DNA of 64,000 bases from PRS1 sp965250265 (GTDB lineage Bacteria; Bacteroidota; Bacteroidia; Flavobacteriales; Flavobacteriaceae). Numbering within the stretch: the first letter of the stretch is position 1; every line of letters starts with the position of its first letter. The DNA is taken from positions 434,001 to 498,000 of the forward strand of contig CBDFNO010000015.1 of the NCBI GenBank assembly GCA_965250265.1. The letters run 5' to 3'. Positions 1 to 6,299 of this stretch are shown piece after piece. Below the pieces are notes generated by a model, which was given only the letters and a program-made list of their open reading frames with translations, ran no database searches and had not been told where the DNA came from. The position numbers and the translations under genes are program-made.

Positions 1-1
1 A

Positions 2-553
2 GAAGAAGTAAAAGAGTTATTTAAAGCAACAGAATACAGTCATACTGAAAATAGATTTAAGTTAAGAGACAAAGCCATTTTAACCATTTTATACAGTTGT
101 GGATTACGAAGAAACGAAGCAGTACATCTTGATATTAGCGACATCTATTTTGATAAGGAAAGAGTGTTTGTTAGAAAAGGGAAAAATTATAAAGAACGAT
201 TTGTACCAATCAACCGAAAGAATGCAGAAATATTAGAAGATTATATCTACGAAGCTCGACCAGAATTTTATCAAGCCTATTTAAGTGAAGCTTTGTTTAT
301 CAATAAGAACGGAACACGAATGTTAGGAATGACTTTTGCTAATCGATTAAAAGTAATCGTAGAAGCTACCAATAATAAAAACATCGTTGAGAAGCATATT
401 ACGTTACATATTTTACGTCATAGTATCGCAACACATCTACTACAACAGGAAGTGCCATTAGAAAGTATCAAAACCTTTTTAGGACATAGTTCATTGGAAT
501 CTACCCAAATCTATACACACTTACTTAAAACACTTGAAAATGAAACCATATAG
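2..553 (+). CDS. Tyrosine recombinase/integrase, 5' end cut by window edge
   Basis: The reading frame is open from base 2, so the N-terminal (DNA-arm/SAM-like) part lies outside the window; the visible 183 residues are the catalytic domain. Seen: the Arg-I box CGLRRNEAV, the HxxR box HILRHS, then LGHSSLESTQIYTH carrying the second His and the nucleophilic Tyr. All the catalytic positions I can place are intact, so this should be an active XerC/D-type strand-transfer enzyme. It overlaps the next recombinase gene by 14 bases, which indicates translational coupling. Tandem overlapping tyrosine recombinases are known from Tn554-like and RIT (recombinase-in-trio) elements; a third member could lie upstream of the window. 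No host chromosome-dimer role is suggested by the context. Confidence 0.88.
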   Translation, partial: EEVKELFKATEYSHTENRFKLRDKAILTILYSCGLRRNEAVHLDISDIYFDKERVFVRKGKNYKERFVPINRKNAEILEDYIYEARPEFYQAYLSEALFINKNGTRMLGMTFANRLKVIVEATNNKNIVEKHITLHILRHSIATHLLQQEVPLESIKTFLGHSSLESTQIYTHLLKTLENETI

Positions 554-1424
554 CGAATTTTTAGAACAGCAGAATTATAGTAAAACCACAATCAAAGTTT
601 ACACCACGGAAATACAAAGCTTTATAAAATGGTGCAAAAGAAATAGTACAACAGCAATAGAAATCGATTATAAAAATTGCTTGAAATACATTAGATATCT
701 TACTCGAAAAGGAACAACTAAAAAGACCATCAATCACAGATTAAGAACCGTAAAAATCTATTTTAATTATTTGATTGATGAAGCTTGTAGAAGTGATAAT
801 CCAATAGAGAATACAACTATAAAAGGCGTAAAAAGAACAGTCAATTATAACTTACTCGAAGCTGATGAATTAGAGGATTTATATTATAGTTTTGAAACTG
901 ATAAATACCAAGAAGAATATCACAAGTACACTTTAAAAAGAGCGAAAGTGATTTTAGGACTAATCGTTTATCAAGGCTTGAACACAACCGATTTAGGCAA
1001 CTTAAAAATAGAACATCTGCAACTCTCAAAAGGCAAGATTTATGTTCCAAGCGCCAAACGAAGTAACGCCAGGGAACTGGAATTAAAACCTTGGCAAATA
1101 ATGGAGCTTATGGAATATTTAAGCGAAGTTCGGCCAACAATCCAAAATAAACTACAGAACCATAGTGAACAGCTTTTTAATACCAATGCAAGGTTTAACT
1201 CAATCGTCTATCACATATTTAAAAAGCTGAAAAAGTACAATCAAAAAGTAAAGAATATAAAGCAGATTAGAGCAAGTGTAATTACAAATTGGTTAGGACA
1301 ATATAATTTGCGACAAGTTCAATATCTGGCTGGACATCGTTACATCAGCTCAACCGAGAGATATTTACAAGATGATTTAGAAAACCTGCACGAAATAGTA
1401 AACAACTTCCATCCAATCAGTTAA
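540..1424 (+). CDS. Second tyrosine recombinase with altered catalytic residues
   Basis: This 294-residue protein has an N-terminal SAM-like DNA-binding domain (about residues 1-90) followed by a catalytic domain. The Tyr (about 275, in STERY), the preceding AGH His (about 266) and Arg-II (about 244, in KQIR) are visible. The Arg-I position in YQGLNTTDL is Asn (about 148), and the His of the HxxR box is Lys (about 241). It may therefore be a weak or accessory partner of the upstream enzyme rather than an independent recombinase; this is inference. ATG 540 is preferred; a TTG six bases upstream is in frame. The start lies inside the upstream gene (14-base overlap), so the two are probably one operon. 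Confidence 0.85.
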   Translation: MKPYSEFLEQQNYSKTTIKVYTTEIQSFIKWCKRNSTTAIEIDYKNCLKYIRYLTRKGTTKKTINHRLRTVKIYFNYLIDEACRSDNPIENTTIKGVKRTVNYNLLEADELEDLYYSFETDKYQEEYHKYTLKRAKVILGLIVYQGLNTTDLGNLKIEHLQLSKGKIYVPSAKRSNARELELKPWQIMELMEYLSEVRPTIQNKLQNHSEQLFNTNARFNSIVYHIFKKLKKYNQKVKNIKQIRASVITNWLGQYNLRQVQYLAGHRYISSTERYLQDDLENLHEIVNNFHPIS

Positions 1425-1432
1425 AAGAGGTA

Positions 1433-1491
1433 GTCGCAGAATGCGACAACAAGATAAAATTGGGTGTCGCAATTTGCGACACCCAATTTTA
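1433..1491. repeat. Two adjacent hairpins sharing a GTCGCA/TGCGAC core
   Basis: The first is GTCGCA-gaa-TGCGAC (1433-1447). The second is a perfect 17-base inverted repeat (1455-1471 with 1475-1491) with a 3-base loop, centred on GTGTCGCA-att-TGCGACAC and edged by AAAATTGGG/CCCAATTTT. It lies 9 bases after the second recombinase stop. The long hairpin ending in T-rich sequence could be a terminator for the recombinase operon. Two nested copies of the same core are unusual for a terminator and would also fit a binding or end site of the recombinases. Confidence 0.7.
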
Positions 1492-1527
1492 AAAGTGTTA
1501 ATTTTACATCGAAATACTAATTAAAAA

Positions 1528-2052
1528 ATGAGTAAAAAAATTACAATTCCAGACGAAGTAATCATTAATAAAATATATGTTATTCGAGGGCAAAAGGTAA
1601 TGTTAGATAGAGATTTAGCAGAACTTTATGATGTTCAAACAAGAAGATTAAAAGAGCAAGTTAGACGAAATATAAGTCGTTTTCCTCAAGAATTTATGTT
1701 TGAACTTACCAAAGAAGAATTAGAAGAATGGAGAACAGAATATGCATCAACTAATCGTGATGTTATGGGAATTAGAATTGTTCCTTTTGTTTTTACAGAA
1801 CACGGAATTTTAATGTTATCAAGCATTTTAAGTAGTGAAAAAGCTGTACAAATGAATATCCAAATTATAAAGACTTTTGTTCAATTAAGGAGAATCGCAA
1901 ATAATTACGAAGGATTGATGGATAAAATACAACAAATGGAATCACAAACTAATGAGCAGTTTAGTGAGATTTATGAAGTACTTCAACGTTTGTTATCTAA
2001 ACCAGAAGAAAAACCTCGAAAAGAAATAGGTTATAAAGCTGATAGAAAATAA
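1528..2052 (+). CDS. ORF6N-domain protein
   Basis: This 174-residue protein has an N-terminal ORF6N/KilA-N-type domain (about residues 8-95), recognised from IRGQKVMLDRDLAELYDV and RNISRFPQEFMFELT. The C-terminal part (about 125-165) is predicted to be helical and possibly coiled-coil, rich in Gln and Glu. ORF6N proteins are common in phages and in Bacteroidota mobile regions. They are thought to bind DNA, but the biochemical role is not established. It lies 37 bases after the paired hairpins and co-directional with the recombinases, so it may be cargo of the same element. ATG 1528 is the only sensible start. No Shine-Dalgarno is visible, as usual in this lineage. Confidence 0.8.
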   Translation: MSKKITIPDEVIINKIYVIRGQKVMLDRDLAELYDVQTRRLKEQVRRNISRFPQEFMFELTKEELEEWRTEYASTNRDVMGIRIVPFVFTEHGILMLSSILSSEKAVQMNIQIIKTFVQLRRIANNYEGLMDKIQQMESQTNEQFSEIYEVLQRLLSKPEEKPRKEIGYKADRK

Positions 2053-2123
2053 TCCCCACAAAACAAAACCCAGTTTTATCGTGCCTCAAAATCCTCTGTT
2101 TTTTGTTTTGTTCCGCTCGCCAA

Positions 2124-2219
2124 TGCAATGTAAGTTTTTATGCGCCTACGCACTTGTAGCACATTGCAATAAAAATGCAAAGAGCTACGCCAAAAAAAAT
2201 CTAATGCATAAAAACTTAC
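2124..2219. repeat. Inner hairpin 1 of the nested palindrome
   Basis: GTAAGTTTTTATGC (2130-2143) pairs perfectly with GCATAAAAACTTAC (2206-2219). Two smaller pairings lie inside or at the edge: TGCAATGT (2124-2131) with ACATTGCA (2161-2168), and GTAGC (2156-2160) with GCTAC (2184-2188). These alternatives cannot all form at once, so two folds are possible. Confidence 0.65.
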
Positions 2220-2230
2220 CCCAAGCTATC

Positions 2231-2331
2231 TTTACATAATTGGCATTATAAGTTCGCTTCGCACAATTTTTAGACGTTTATATTTTAGCTGTTTAAAAAT
2301 CGTCGTTATAATGTAAATTATGTAAAATATC
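2231..2331. repeat. Palindromic unit A (attC-like architecture)
   Basis: The left arm 2231-2251 pairs with the right arm 2306-2326 over 21 bases with two mismatches. The order is TTACATA, 7 variable bases, TTATAA, a 54-base loop, TTATAA, 7 variable bases, TATGTAA, one base, ATATC. A second copy with the same spacing lies at 2609-2691. The loop holds a GTTCGCTTCGCAC segment. The layout resembles an integron attC site (two paired boxes on each side of a variable loop), but the boxes do not match the attC consensus. Confidence 0.7.
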
Positions 2332-2409
2332 CAGCATCACAACCGCACAAATCCGAACAAAGCAAGAAACTTCAGAACACAAAAGCTGAACGCACTATCG
2401 TTTGTCTCA

Positions 2410-2468
2410 TTCCAATAATAGTTGAAAATCCAACGCTTCGCCAACCTCTTTTTCAACTATTATCGGAA
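2410..2468. repeat. Inner hairpin 3 of the nested palindrome
   Basis: The 19-base arms 2410-2428 and 2450-2468 pair with one mismatch around a 21-base loop containing CAACGCTTCGCCAACC. It is followed at once by a smaller inverted repeat, AACGTTTTA (2467-2475) with TAAAACGTT (2483-2491). Confidence 0.65.
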
Positions 2469-2494
2469 CGTTTTACAGCTGATAAAACGTTTTG

Positions 2495-2543
2495 AAAAGG
2501 AACGGAACAGAGGCGGAATAAAGCGTGGAGTTCCGTTCCTTTT
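2495..2543. repeat. Inner hairpin 4 of the nested palindrome
   Basis: The 14-base arms 2495-2508 and 2530-2543 are perfectly complementary (AAAAGGAACGGAAC with GTTCCGTTCCTTTT) around a 21-base purine-rich loop. A T-run follows on the plus strand, so it could act as a terminator for a plus-strand transcript. Confidence 0.65.
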
Positions 2544-2608
2544 TAAAATGACTTGTTCTTCATAAACTTGCTCAAAAAAGCGTCGGCAGAAAAGCGATAG
2601 GAAGTATT

Positions 2609-2691
2609 TTACATAAAACTGGTTATAACTACGGTTTTGGCGAAGCTCGGATTTAAGCGACAGTATTATAACCCGTTTTATGTAACATATC
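2609..2691. repeat. Palindromic unit B, paralogue of unit A
   Basis: The left arm 2609-2628 pairs with the right arm 2666-2685 over 20 bases with one mismatch, around a 37-base loop containing GGCGAAGCTCGG. It has the same box order and spacing as the unit at 2231-2331 (TTACATA-N7-TTATAA, loop, TTATAA-N7-TATGTAA-N-ATATC). The 7-base spacers differ between the two units yet stay self-complementary within each, which is compensatory change in favour of a structural role. Confidence 0.7.
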
Positions 2692-2853
2692 GTGGCAAAG
2701 GAAGCGGAAGAAATACAGAGGTTTTTGAGGCACGAAAATACTGGATTTTTGAAGCGTGGAATTAATAGGTAATCTGTATATTAGTAGTCAATAAAAACGT
2801 TCTTTTAAATAAATTTTTGGAGATAACCGACTGAAAAATGGGTGTCTGATTAA

Positions 2854-3852
2854 AAAAAACGCATAAACTACTATCCTTTTGGCTTAAAACATAAAGGGTA
2901 TAATGGGAACATAAATGGTGTTGAGAATAACTTTAAGTTTAATGGACAAGAATTTGATAAATCATTAGGATTAAATGTATCAGAAATGGATTGGAGACAA
3001 TATGATCCCGCGATTGCTCGATGGATTTCGATGGATCCAGTTATACATCATTCAATGTCTCCTTATAATGCTTTTGATAATAATCCTGTATTCTGGAAAG
3101 ATCCATCTGGGGCTAATTCGGAAGCAATTAACTGGTTATATGGAGTCTTTGGTAACTCCCAAAATGGAGATATCTGGACAAATAATGGAGAAGGGATATT
3201 TATTAATAATCGTACTGGGCAGGAGTCAAAAGCTCCTCAAAATGCATATCTAAGTATTTCTTTAGGTCAAGAGTTTAATTTTAGACCAGACAATATGGCA
3301 TTTTTTAGAAACTATGTGAAAAGTATTAAGATAAATGGAGGAATCGATGATTTAATTAATGCATTAGAAAAGGCACTTGGATTAAAGTTGTCCGAAATTA
3401 ATGGAGTTTCAATTGAGCTTACTAATAAACGGATTATATTTTTAGCAATATTTTCTCATGGTTTTGAAAACACTATCTTTGGTGATGGTTCAAATATAAA
3501 TAAAACTGATTTAATTAAATTAAAAGAACTTGTTGAAGCAGGTGGTTTTCATTCTGATTCTGTTATATATCTTGGAGGATGTAATGCTGGGACAGGTGGA
3601 ACAAATTCCTTTGCTCAAGAATTAGCGAATATCACAGGCGCAACGGTAATAGCAATGAAGGATGATGGTGTTGCTCCTACTGGCAATGAAAGAACAACAA
3701 AAACAATGACTTATGGTCCAAAATATGGTGCTAAGTATAATGGAAATTTTTATAAATTTAACAAGGGAACCACTCCAACTCTAATTGGATCTTCAATTGA
3801 TGTTATACAATTATTAGACACCCAAAGAAAAATAGATCCTATAAACAATTAA
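2854..3852 (+). CDS. Orphan RHS C-terminal tip with caspase-like toxin domain
   Basis: Homology to an RHS core starts abruptly after an in-frame TAA at 2851-2853 (YYPFGLKHKGYN, then FKFNGQE and RQYDPAIARWISMDP), with no start codon before ATG 2986. The N-terminal repeats of a full RHS protein are missing, so this is a displaced tip or decayed remnant, not a complete secreted toxin. Residue numbers here count from ATG 2986. After the core (about 1-42) comes a unique domain. His158 in FSHG and Cys199 in LGGCNAG are about 40 residues apart, each after a hydrophobic strand, as in clan CD (caspase-like) peptidases. That assignment is by motif only. The next gene, 2 bases downstream, is the likely immunity protein. 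Confidence 0.7.
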   Translation, partial: KKRINYYPFGLKHKGYNGNINGVENNFKFNGQEFDKSLGLNVSEMDWRQYDPAIARWISMDPVIHHSMSPYNAFDNNPVFWKDPSGANSEAINWLYGVFGNSQNGDIWTNNGEGIFINNRTGQESKAPQNAYLSISLGQEFNFRPDNMAFFRNYVKSIKINGGIDDLINALEKALGLKLSEINGVSIELTNKRIIFLAIFSHGFENTIFGDGSNINKTDLIKLKELVEAGGFHSDSVIYLGGCNAGTGGTNSFAQELANITGATVIAMKDDGVAPTGNERTTKTMTYGPKYGAKYNGNFYKFNKGTTPTLIGSSIDVIQLLDTQRKIDPINN

Positions 3853-3854
3853 AA

Positions 3855-4358
3855 ATGAAAAATTATAGATTATTCTTTTTTTTAACAATATTTGTTTTTG
3901 GTAGTTCAGTTATTTGCTGCCAAGAAATTAATACTGACAAGTTAGATTTCTCTAAATCTGATATTTTTATTCTGAAAGAAACAAAACAAAACGACAAAGT
4001 TAAAAATCTACAGATTATTGTAAATATTAAAAAAATAAGTCACTTAGTGAATAAAATTGAAAATATTTATGGTATCACTATTTTTTTTAGCTCAAAAAGT
4101 AAAGATGGATTTCAAACTTCAGGGCAACAATCTTTTATACCTGGTGAAGGGGATTTTGAGTTTGAGAATAAGTCAAAACTAACTGAGTTAAAGTTGGTAG
4201 AAAATAATTATTTATTTATGGAGTTTGATATACTAAAATTAAACCTTAAGAAGATCGATGAGATTATTTGTGATTTAGTGTTGAATTCAGAAAGTAAAAA
4301 TGAAAAACCTATTTTGATTAAACCAACAGAAGGGTTTATTTATCAAAAAAACGAATAA
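3855..4358 (+). CDS. Exported protein, probable immunity protein for the RHS tip
   Basis: I do not recognise this 167-residue protein. Residues 1-22 form a Sec signal peptide with a long Phe/Leu/Ile core, ending in ICCQE. Cleavage by signal peptidase I is more likely than lipidation, because the residues before the Cys pair do not match a lipobox. The mature part is Lys/Glu/Ile-rich with alternating hydrophobic residues, and I see no known motif. It starts 2 bases after the toxin-tip stop, the standard toxin-immunity arrangement. An exported immunity protein would imply that the toxin acts in the periplasm. The function is inferred only from position. Confidence 0.65.
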   Translation: MKNYRLFFFLTIFVFGSSVICCQEINTDKLDFSKSDIFILKETKQNDKVKNLQIIVNIKKISHLVNKIENIYGITIFFSSKSKDGFQTSGQQSFIPGEGDFEFENKSKLTELKLVENNYLFMEFDILKLNLKKIDEIICDLVLNSESKNEKPILIKPTEGFIYQKNE

Positions 4359-4426
4359 AATTTCGTTCACGCCTCAAATTAATCTTTTTAAATATTTAAA
4401 CTGCATTCTTTTTGATTGCTGTTTTT

Positions 4427-5644
4427 TTATAAAAAGGGAGGTAAATCACCTCCCTTCAACCTCTCCATCTCCTCACTAATCTTCCTCTCCACTACCATAC
4501 CATAACTATCTTGTGTAATCTTCATACTAGAATGACCTAATAGCTTACTCACAATCTCCATCGGGACATCGTTATACAACAGTACAGTGCTTGCAAATGT
4601 CTTCCTAGCTATGTGATGTGTTAAGTTAAATTCTATGCCAACTACATCTCCTATTTCTTTTAGATATAAATTAAACTTTGTATTACTAATTCCTTCAAAA
4701 ACATAATCTCCCTCATTTTTATACTTGTCCATAATTTCATTAGCCTTTGGAAGCAGAGGGACTTTATACATTTTACCAGTTTTATTCCTGTGAATATTTA
4801 ACCACAATTCTCCATCAAACTCCTTTTTTATAGCCTTTTTTTTAAGCTCTGTCATTTCTTTAAAGCCTAAACCTGTATAACAACAGAATATAAACAGGTC
4901 TTTGATGTACTGTATTCTCTTAATTTTAAAGTTTGTTTCCTCCAGTTTTTTAAGCTGTTCTGGGGTTAAAAAAACTACTGTTTTCTTCACTCTTTTAGCT
5001 TTATAAAGTATAAAAGGATCCTTAGCTAAATAGTCTTCAGAAATAGCATATTTTACTACCCTCCTGAAGCGTTGTATAGCCTTATTTAAGGTGCTTTGCT
5101 GAAGGTTTTTCTCTGTTTTAAGATAGTATTCATAGTGTGTTAAAAAAGAGCTTCTAATAGCCTTAAATTGGATGTCTTTTTGCTTGAATTTGTGCTTAAT
5201 AAAGTCTTTTAGATGTATTCCAGATTCTAGATATTTTTGGTAGGTTACTTGCTTAATATCTATGCCTATTAATTTCTTAATTCTAGCACTGTGTAAATTG
5301 TAAACTTCCAGCACTCCAAAGTCCTTTCTAAGTGGTTTACCCTTGTACTGTAGATAGATGTCTTCTATATTAAAATCGGCTTCGTTAACCTGCAGAAATA
5401 AAAAAGCCTGACTAAGTTTTGTCTTAATCAGGCTTAATTGAGTGTTTATTAATTCATTATCTGGTTCAAGTGGTTCTACTAACTGCTGTTTGCTGTTCCA
5501 ACTTTTAGAATTAATGAACTTTCCAGTTGAAAATTCTTTACGTTTAAGGTTATATGTAATTCTACATTTTAAGACACATCTACCTTTTTTGTTAGTCCTA
5601 TTTCTAGCTAGTAGAAATAACACTTTCATGTCATATTTATTCAT
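4427..5644 (-). CDS. Phage-type tyrosine integrase
   Basis: This 405-residue protein has an N-terminal arm-binding domain (about 1-75), a SAM-like core-binding domain (about 95-205) and a C-terminal catalytic domain (about 225-390). Seen: HIARKT (HxxR, about 344-347), LLGHSS (His about 371) and the nucleophile Tyr about 381. The Arg-I position in YTGLGFKEM is Gly (about 260), a substitution also frequent in Bacteroidota integrases of the TGLAY type. ATG 5644 is preferred over ATG 5704, because homology begins there and the longer start would put a 10-base inverted repeat inside the gene. It reads away from tRNA-Asp and lies on its 3' side, as for an island integrase. Confidence 0.9.
   Translation of the reverse strand: MNKYDMKVLFLLARNRTNKKGRCVLKCRITYNLKRKEFSTGKFINSKSWNSKQQLVEPLEPDNELINTQLSLIKTKLSQAFLFLQVNEADFNIEDIYLQYKGKPLRKDFGVLEVYNLHSARIKKLIGIDIKQVTYQKYLESGIHLKDFIKHKFKQKDIQFKAIRSSFLTHYEYYLKTEKNLQQSTLNKAIQRFRRVVKYAISEDYLAKDPFILYKAKRVKKTVVFLTPEQLKKLEETNFKIKRIQYIKDLFIFCCYTGLGFKEMTELKKKAIKKEFDGELWLNIHRNKTGKMYKVPLLPKANEIMDKYKNEGDYVFEGISNTKFNLYLKEIGDVVGIEFNLTHHIARKTFASTVLLYNDVPMEIVSKLLGHSSMKITQDSYGMVVERKISEEMERLKGGDLPPFL
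4434..4456 (-). terminator. Hairpin at the integrase 3' end
   Basis: AAGGGAGGT (4434-4442) pairs perfectly with ACCTCCCTT (4448-4456) around a 5-base loop. On the minus strand it is followed by TTTTTATAAAAAAAC, so it looks like an intrinsic terminator. It overlaps the last codons of the integrase (stop at 4427-4429). Confidence 0.6.
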
Positions 5645-5672
5645 TTTATTGATTTTTAAATTGTTAGAAAAA

Positions 5673-5719
5673 AAGGTGTGCATTTTTAAAAAGAGAATAG
5701 CCACCTAATTGCACACCTT
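5673..5719. promoter_or_regulatory. 10-base inverted repeat before the integrase
   Basis: AAGGTGTGCA (5673-5682) and TGCACACCTT (5710-5719) are perfect inverted repeats 27 bases apart, 29 bases upstream of integrase ATG 5644. A dyad here could be an operator or an integrase or excisionase binding site. It could also be a leader hairpin. Confidence 0.5.
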
Positions 5720-5815
5720 AAATTGTCTTTTGTAACAAAAATGGAGCAGTTGTATTTTATATATATAAGTAAGTGAAATCTAATGTCCTTTTAATAAATA
5801 ACTAATGGTTATATA

Positions 5816-6061
5816 TTGAAAAATATACCATATAATATTGTGAAAACATTTTTGAAAATAATGCTCTGCTTAATTCTGTTAATACTAGTAATTACAGTAT
5901 TTACAGTAGGTTTATCATATCTAATCCCTGAAGATAAATTGAGTACAATAGTTCCTTTATTTGAATATATTATAGCCCCTTGCTTAGCTCCATTAATAAT
6001 AATAGTATGCTATAAACTTTTAAGTAAAAAAGATAGAAAAGAAATAAAAAATTGGTTTTGA
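5816..6061 (+). CDS. Small two-helix membrane protein, unknown
   Basis: This 81-residue protein would start at TTG 5816; an internal ATG at codon 16-17 gives a shorter form. Two hydrophobic segments (about residues 10-35 and 46-68) are separated by a short polar loop, and the tail KKDRKEIKNW is basic. I recognise no family. It lies between the integrase and tRNA-Asp on the opposite strand, alone. The lack of an ATG start and its island position make it the weakest gene call in the window. Confidence 0.4.
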   Translation: MKNIPYNIVKTFLKIMLCLILLILVITVFTVGLSYLIPEDKLSTIVPLFEYIIAPCLAPLIIIVCYKLLSKKDRKEIKNWF

Positions 6062-6086
6062 AGTAAATACCTTCTAAAACAAAAAA

Positions 6087-6110
6087 AGCCCTTCCAATTA
6101 GGAAAAGCCT
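6087..6110 (-). terminator. Terminator after tRNA-Asp
   Basis: On the minus strand AGGCTTTTCC pairs with GGAAGGGCT, allowing one bulge and G-U pairs, around TAATT, and is followed by TTTTTTTG. It lies 34 bases after the tRNA 3' end. Confidence 0.55.
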
Positions 6111-6143
6111 TTCATTAGTCTATTAAAGACTACATGCTACATT

Positions 6144-6217
6144 TGGTCTGGACGGGACTCGAACCCGCGACCCCCTGCGTGACAGGCAGGTATTCTAACC
6201 AACTGAACTACCAAACC
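6144..6217 (-). tRNA. tRNA-Asp (GTC)
   Basis: The 74 bases fold as a full cloverleaf. The acceptor GGTTTGG pairs with CCAGACC with one G-U pair. The anticodon stem CCTGC/GCAGG encloses loop CTGTCAC, giving anticodon GTC (Asp). The T arm GCGGG-TTCGAGT-CCCGT is normal. CCA is not encoded. Its 3' end faces the integrase and the accessory region, so it is a plausible integration site. No second copy of the 3' end was found elsewhere in the window. Confidence 0.95.
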
Positions 6218-6299
6218 GTTTCATTATTGCGGTTGCAAATATACATTCCATTTTTTATATCACAACAATTATTTTGTATTTTTTAATATAAAAATAGGC

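Larger units (their letters stand above)
2068..2744. repeat. Giant nested palindrome in about 800 bases of non-coding DNA
   Basis: The gap 2053-2853 has no convincing gene. Its two ends pair with each other: 2080-2099 and 2715-2734 are 20-base inverted arms with one mismatch. Pairing continues inward (2111-2117 TTCCGCT with 2703-2709 AGCGGAA) and outward (2070-2074 CCAGT with 2740-2744 ACTGG). Inside this outer stem lie at least five further hairpins, listed separately. The whole reads like a closing stem around a multi-branch junction. It could encode a large structured RNA, or be folded single-stranded DNA substrate for the neighbouring recombinases. I know no family name for it. Strand of any transcript cannot be told. 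Confidence 0.7.

Noticed and set aside
841..1050. Minus-strand reading frame inside the second recombinase
   Set aside because: It is antisense to a well-supported catalytic domain, with no domain, signal or spacing support.
2231..2691. Classical integron attC sites
   Set aside because: The layout is similar, but the boxes do not match the RYYYAAC/GTTRRRY consensus and no IntI-type integrase is visible, so only an attC-like description is kept.
2975..3253. Plus-strand frame overlapping the RHS tip
   Set aside because: It is an alternative frame of the RHS core region, whose homologous residues are all in the other frame.
5442..5708. Plus-strand frame opposite the integrase N-terminus
   Set aside because: It is antisense to a conserved integrase domain and has no recognisable features.
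1..6143. Second copy of the tRNA-Asp 3' end marking the far island border
   Set aside because: None was found by reading; the other end, if any, lies outside the window.
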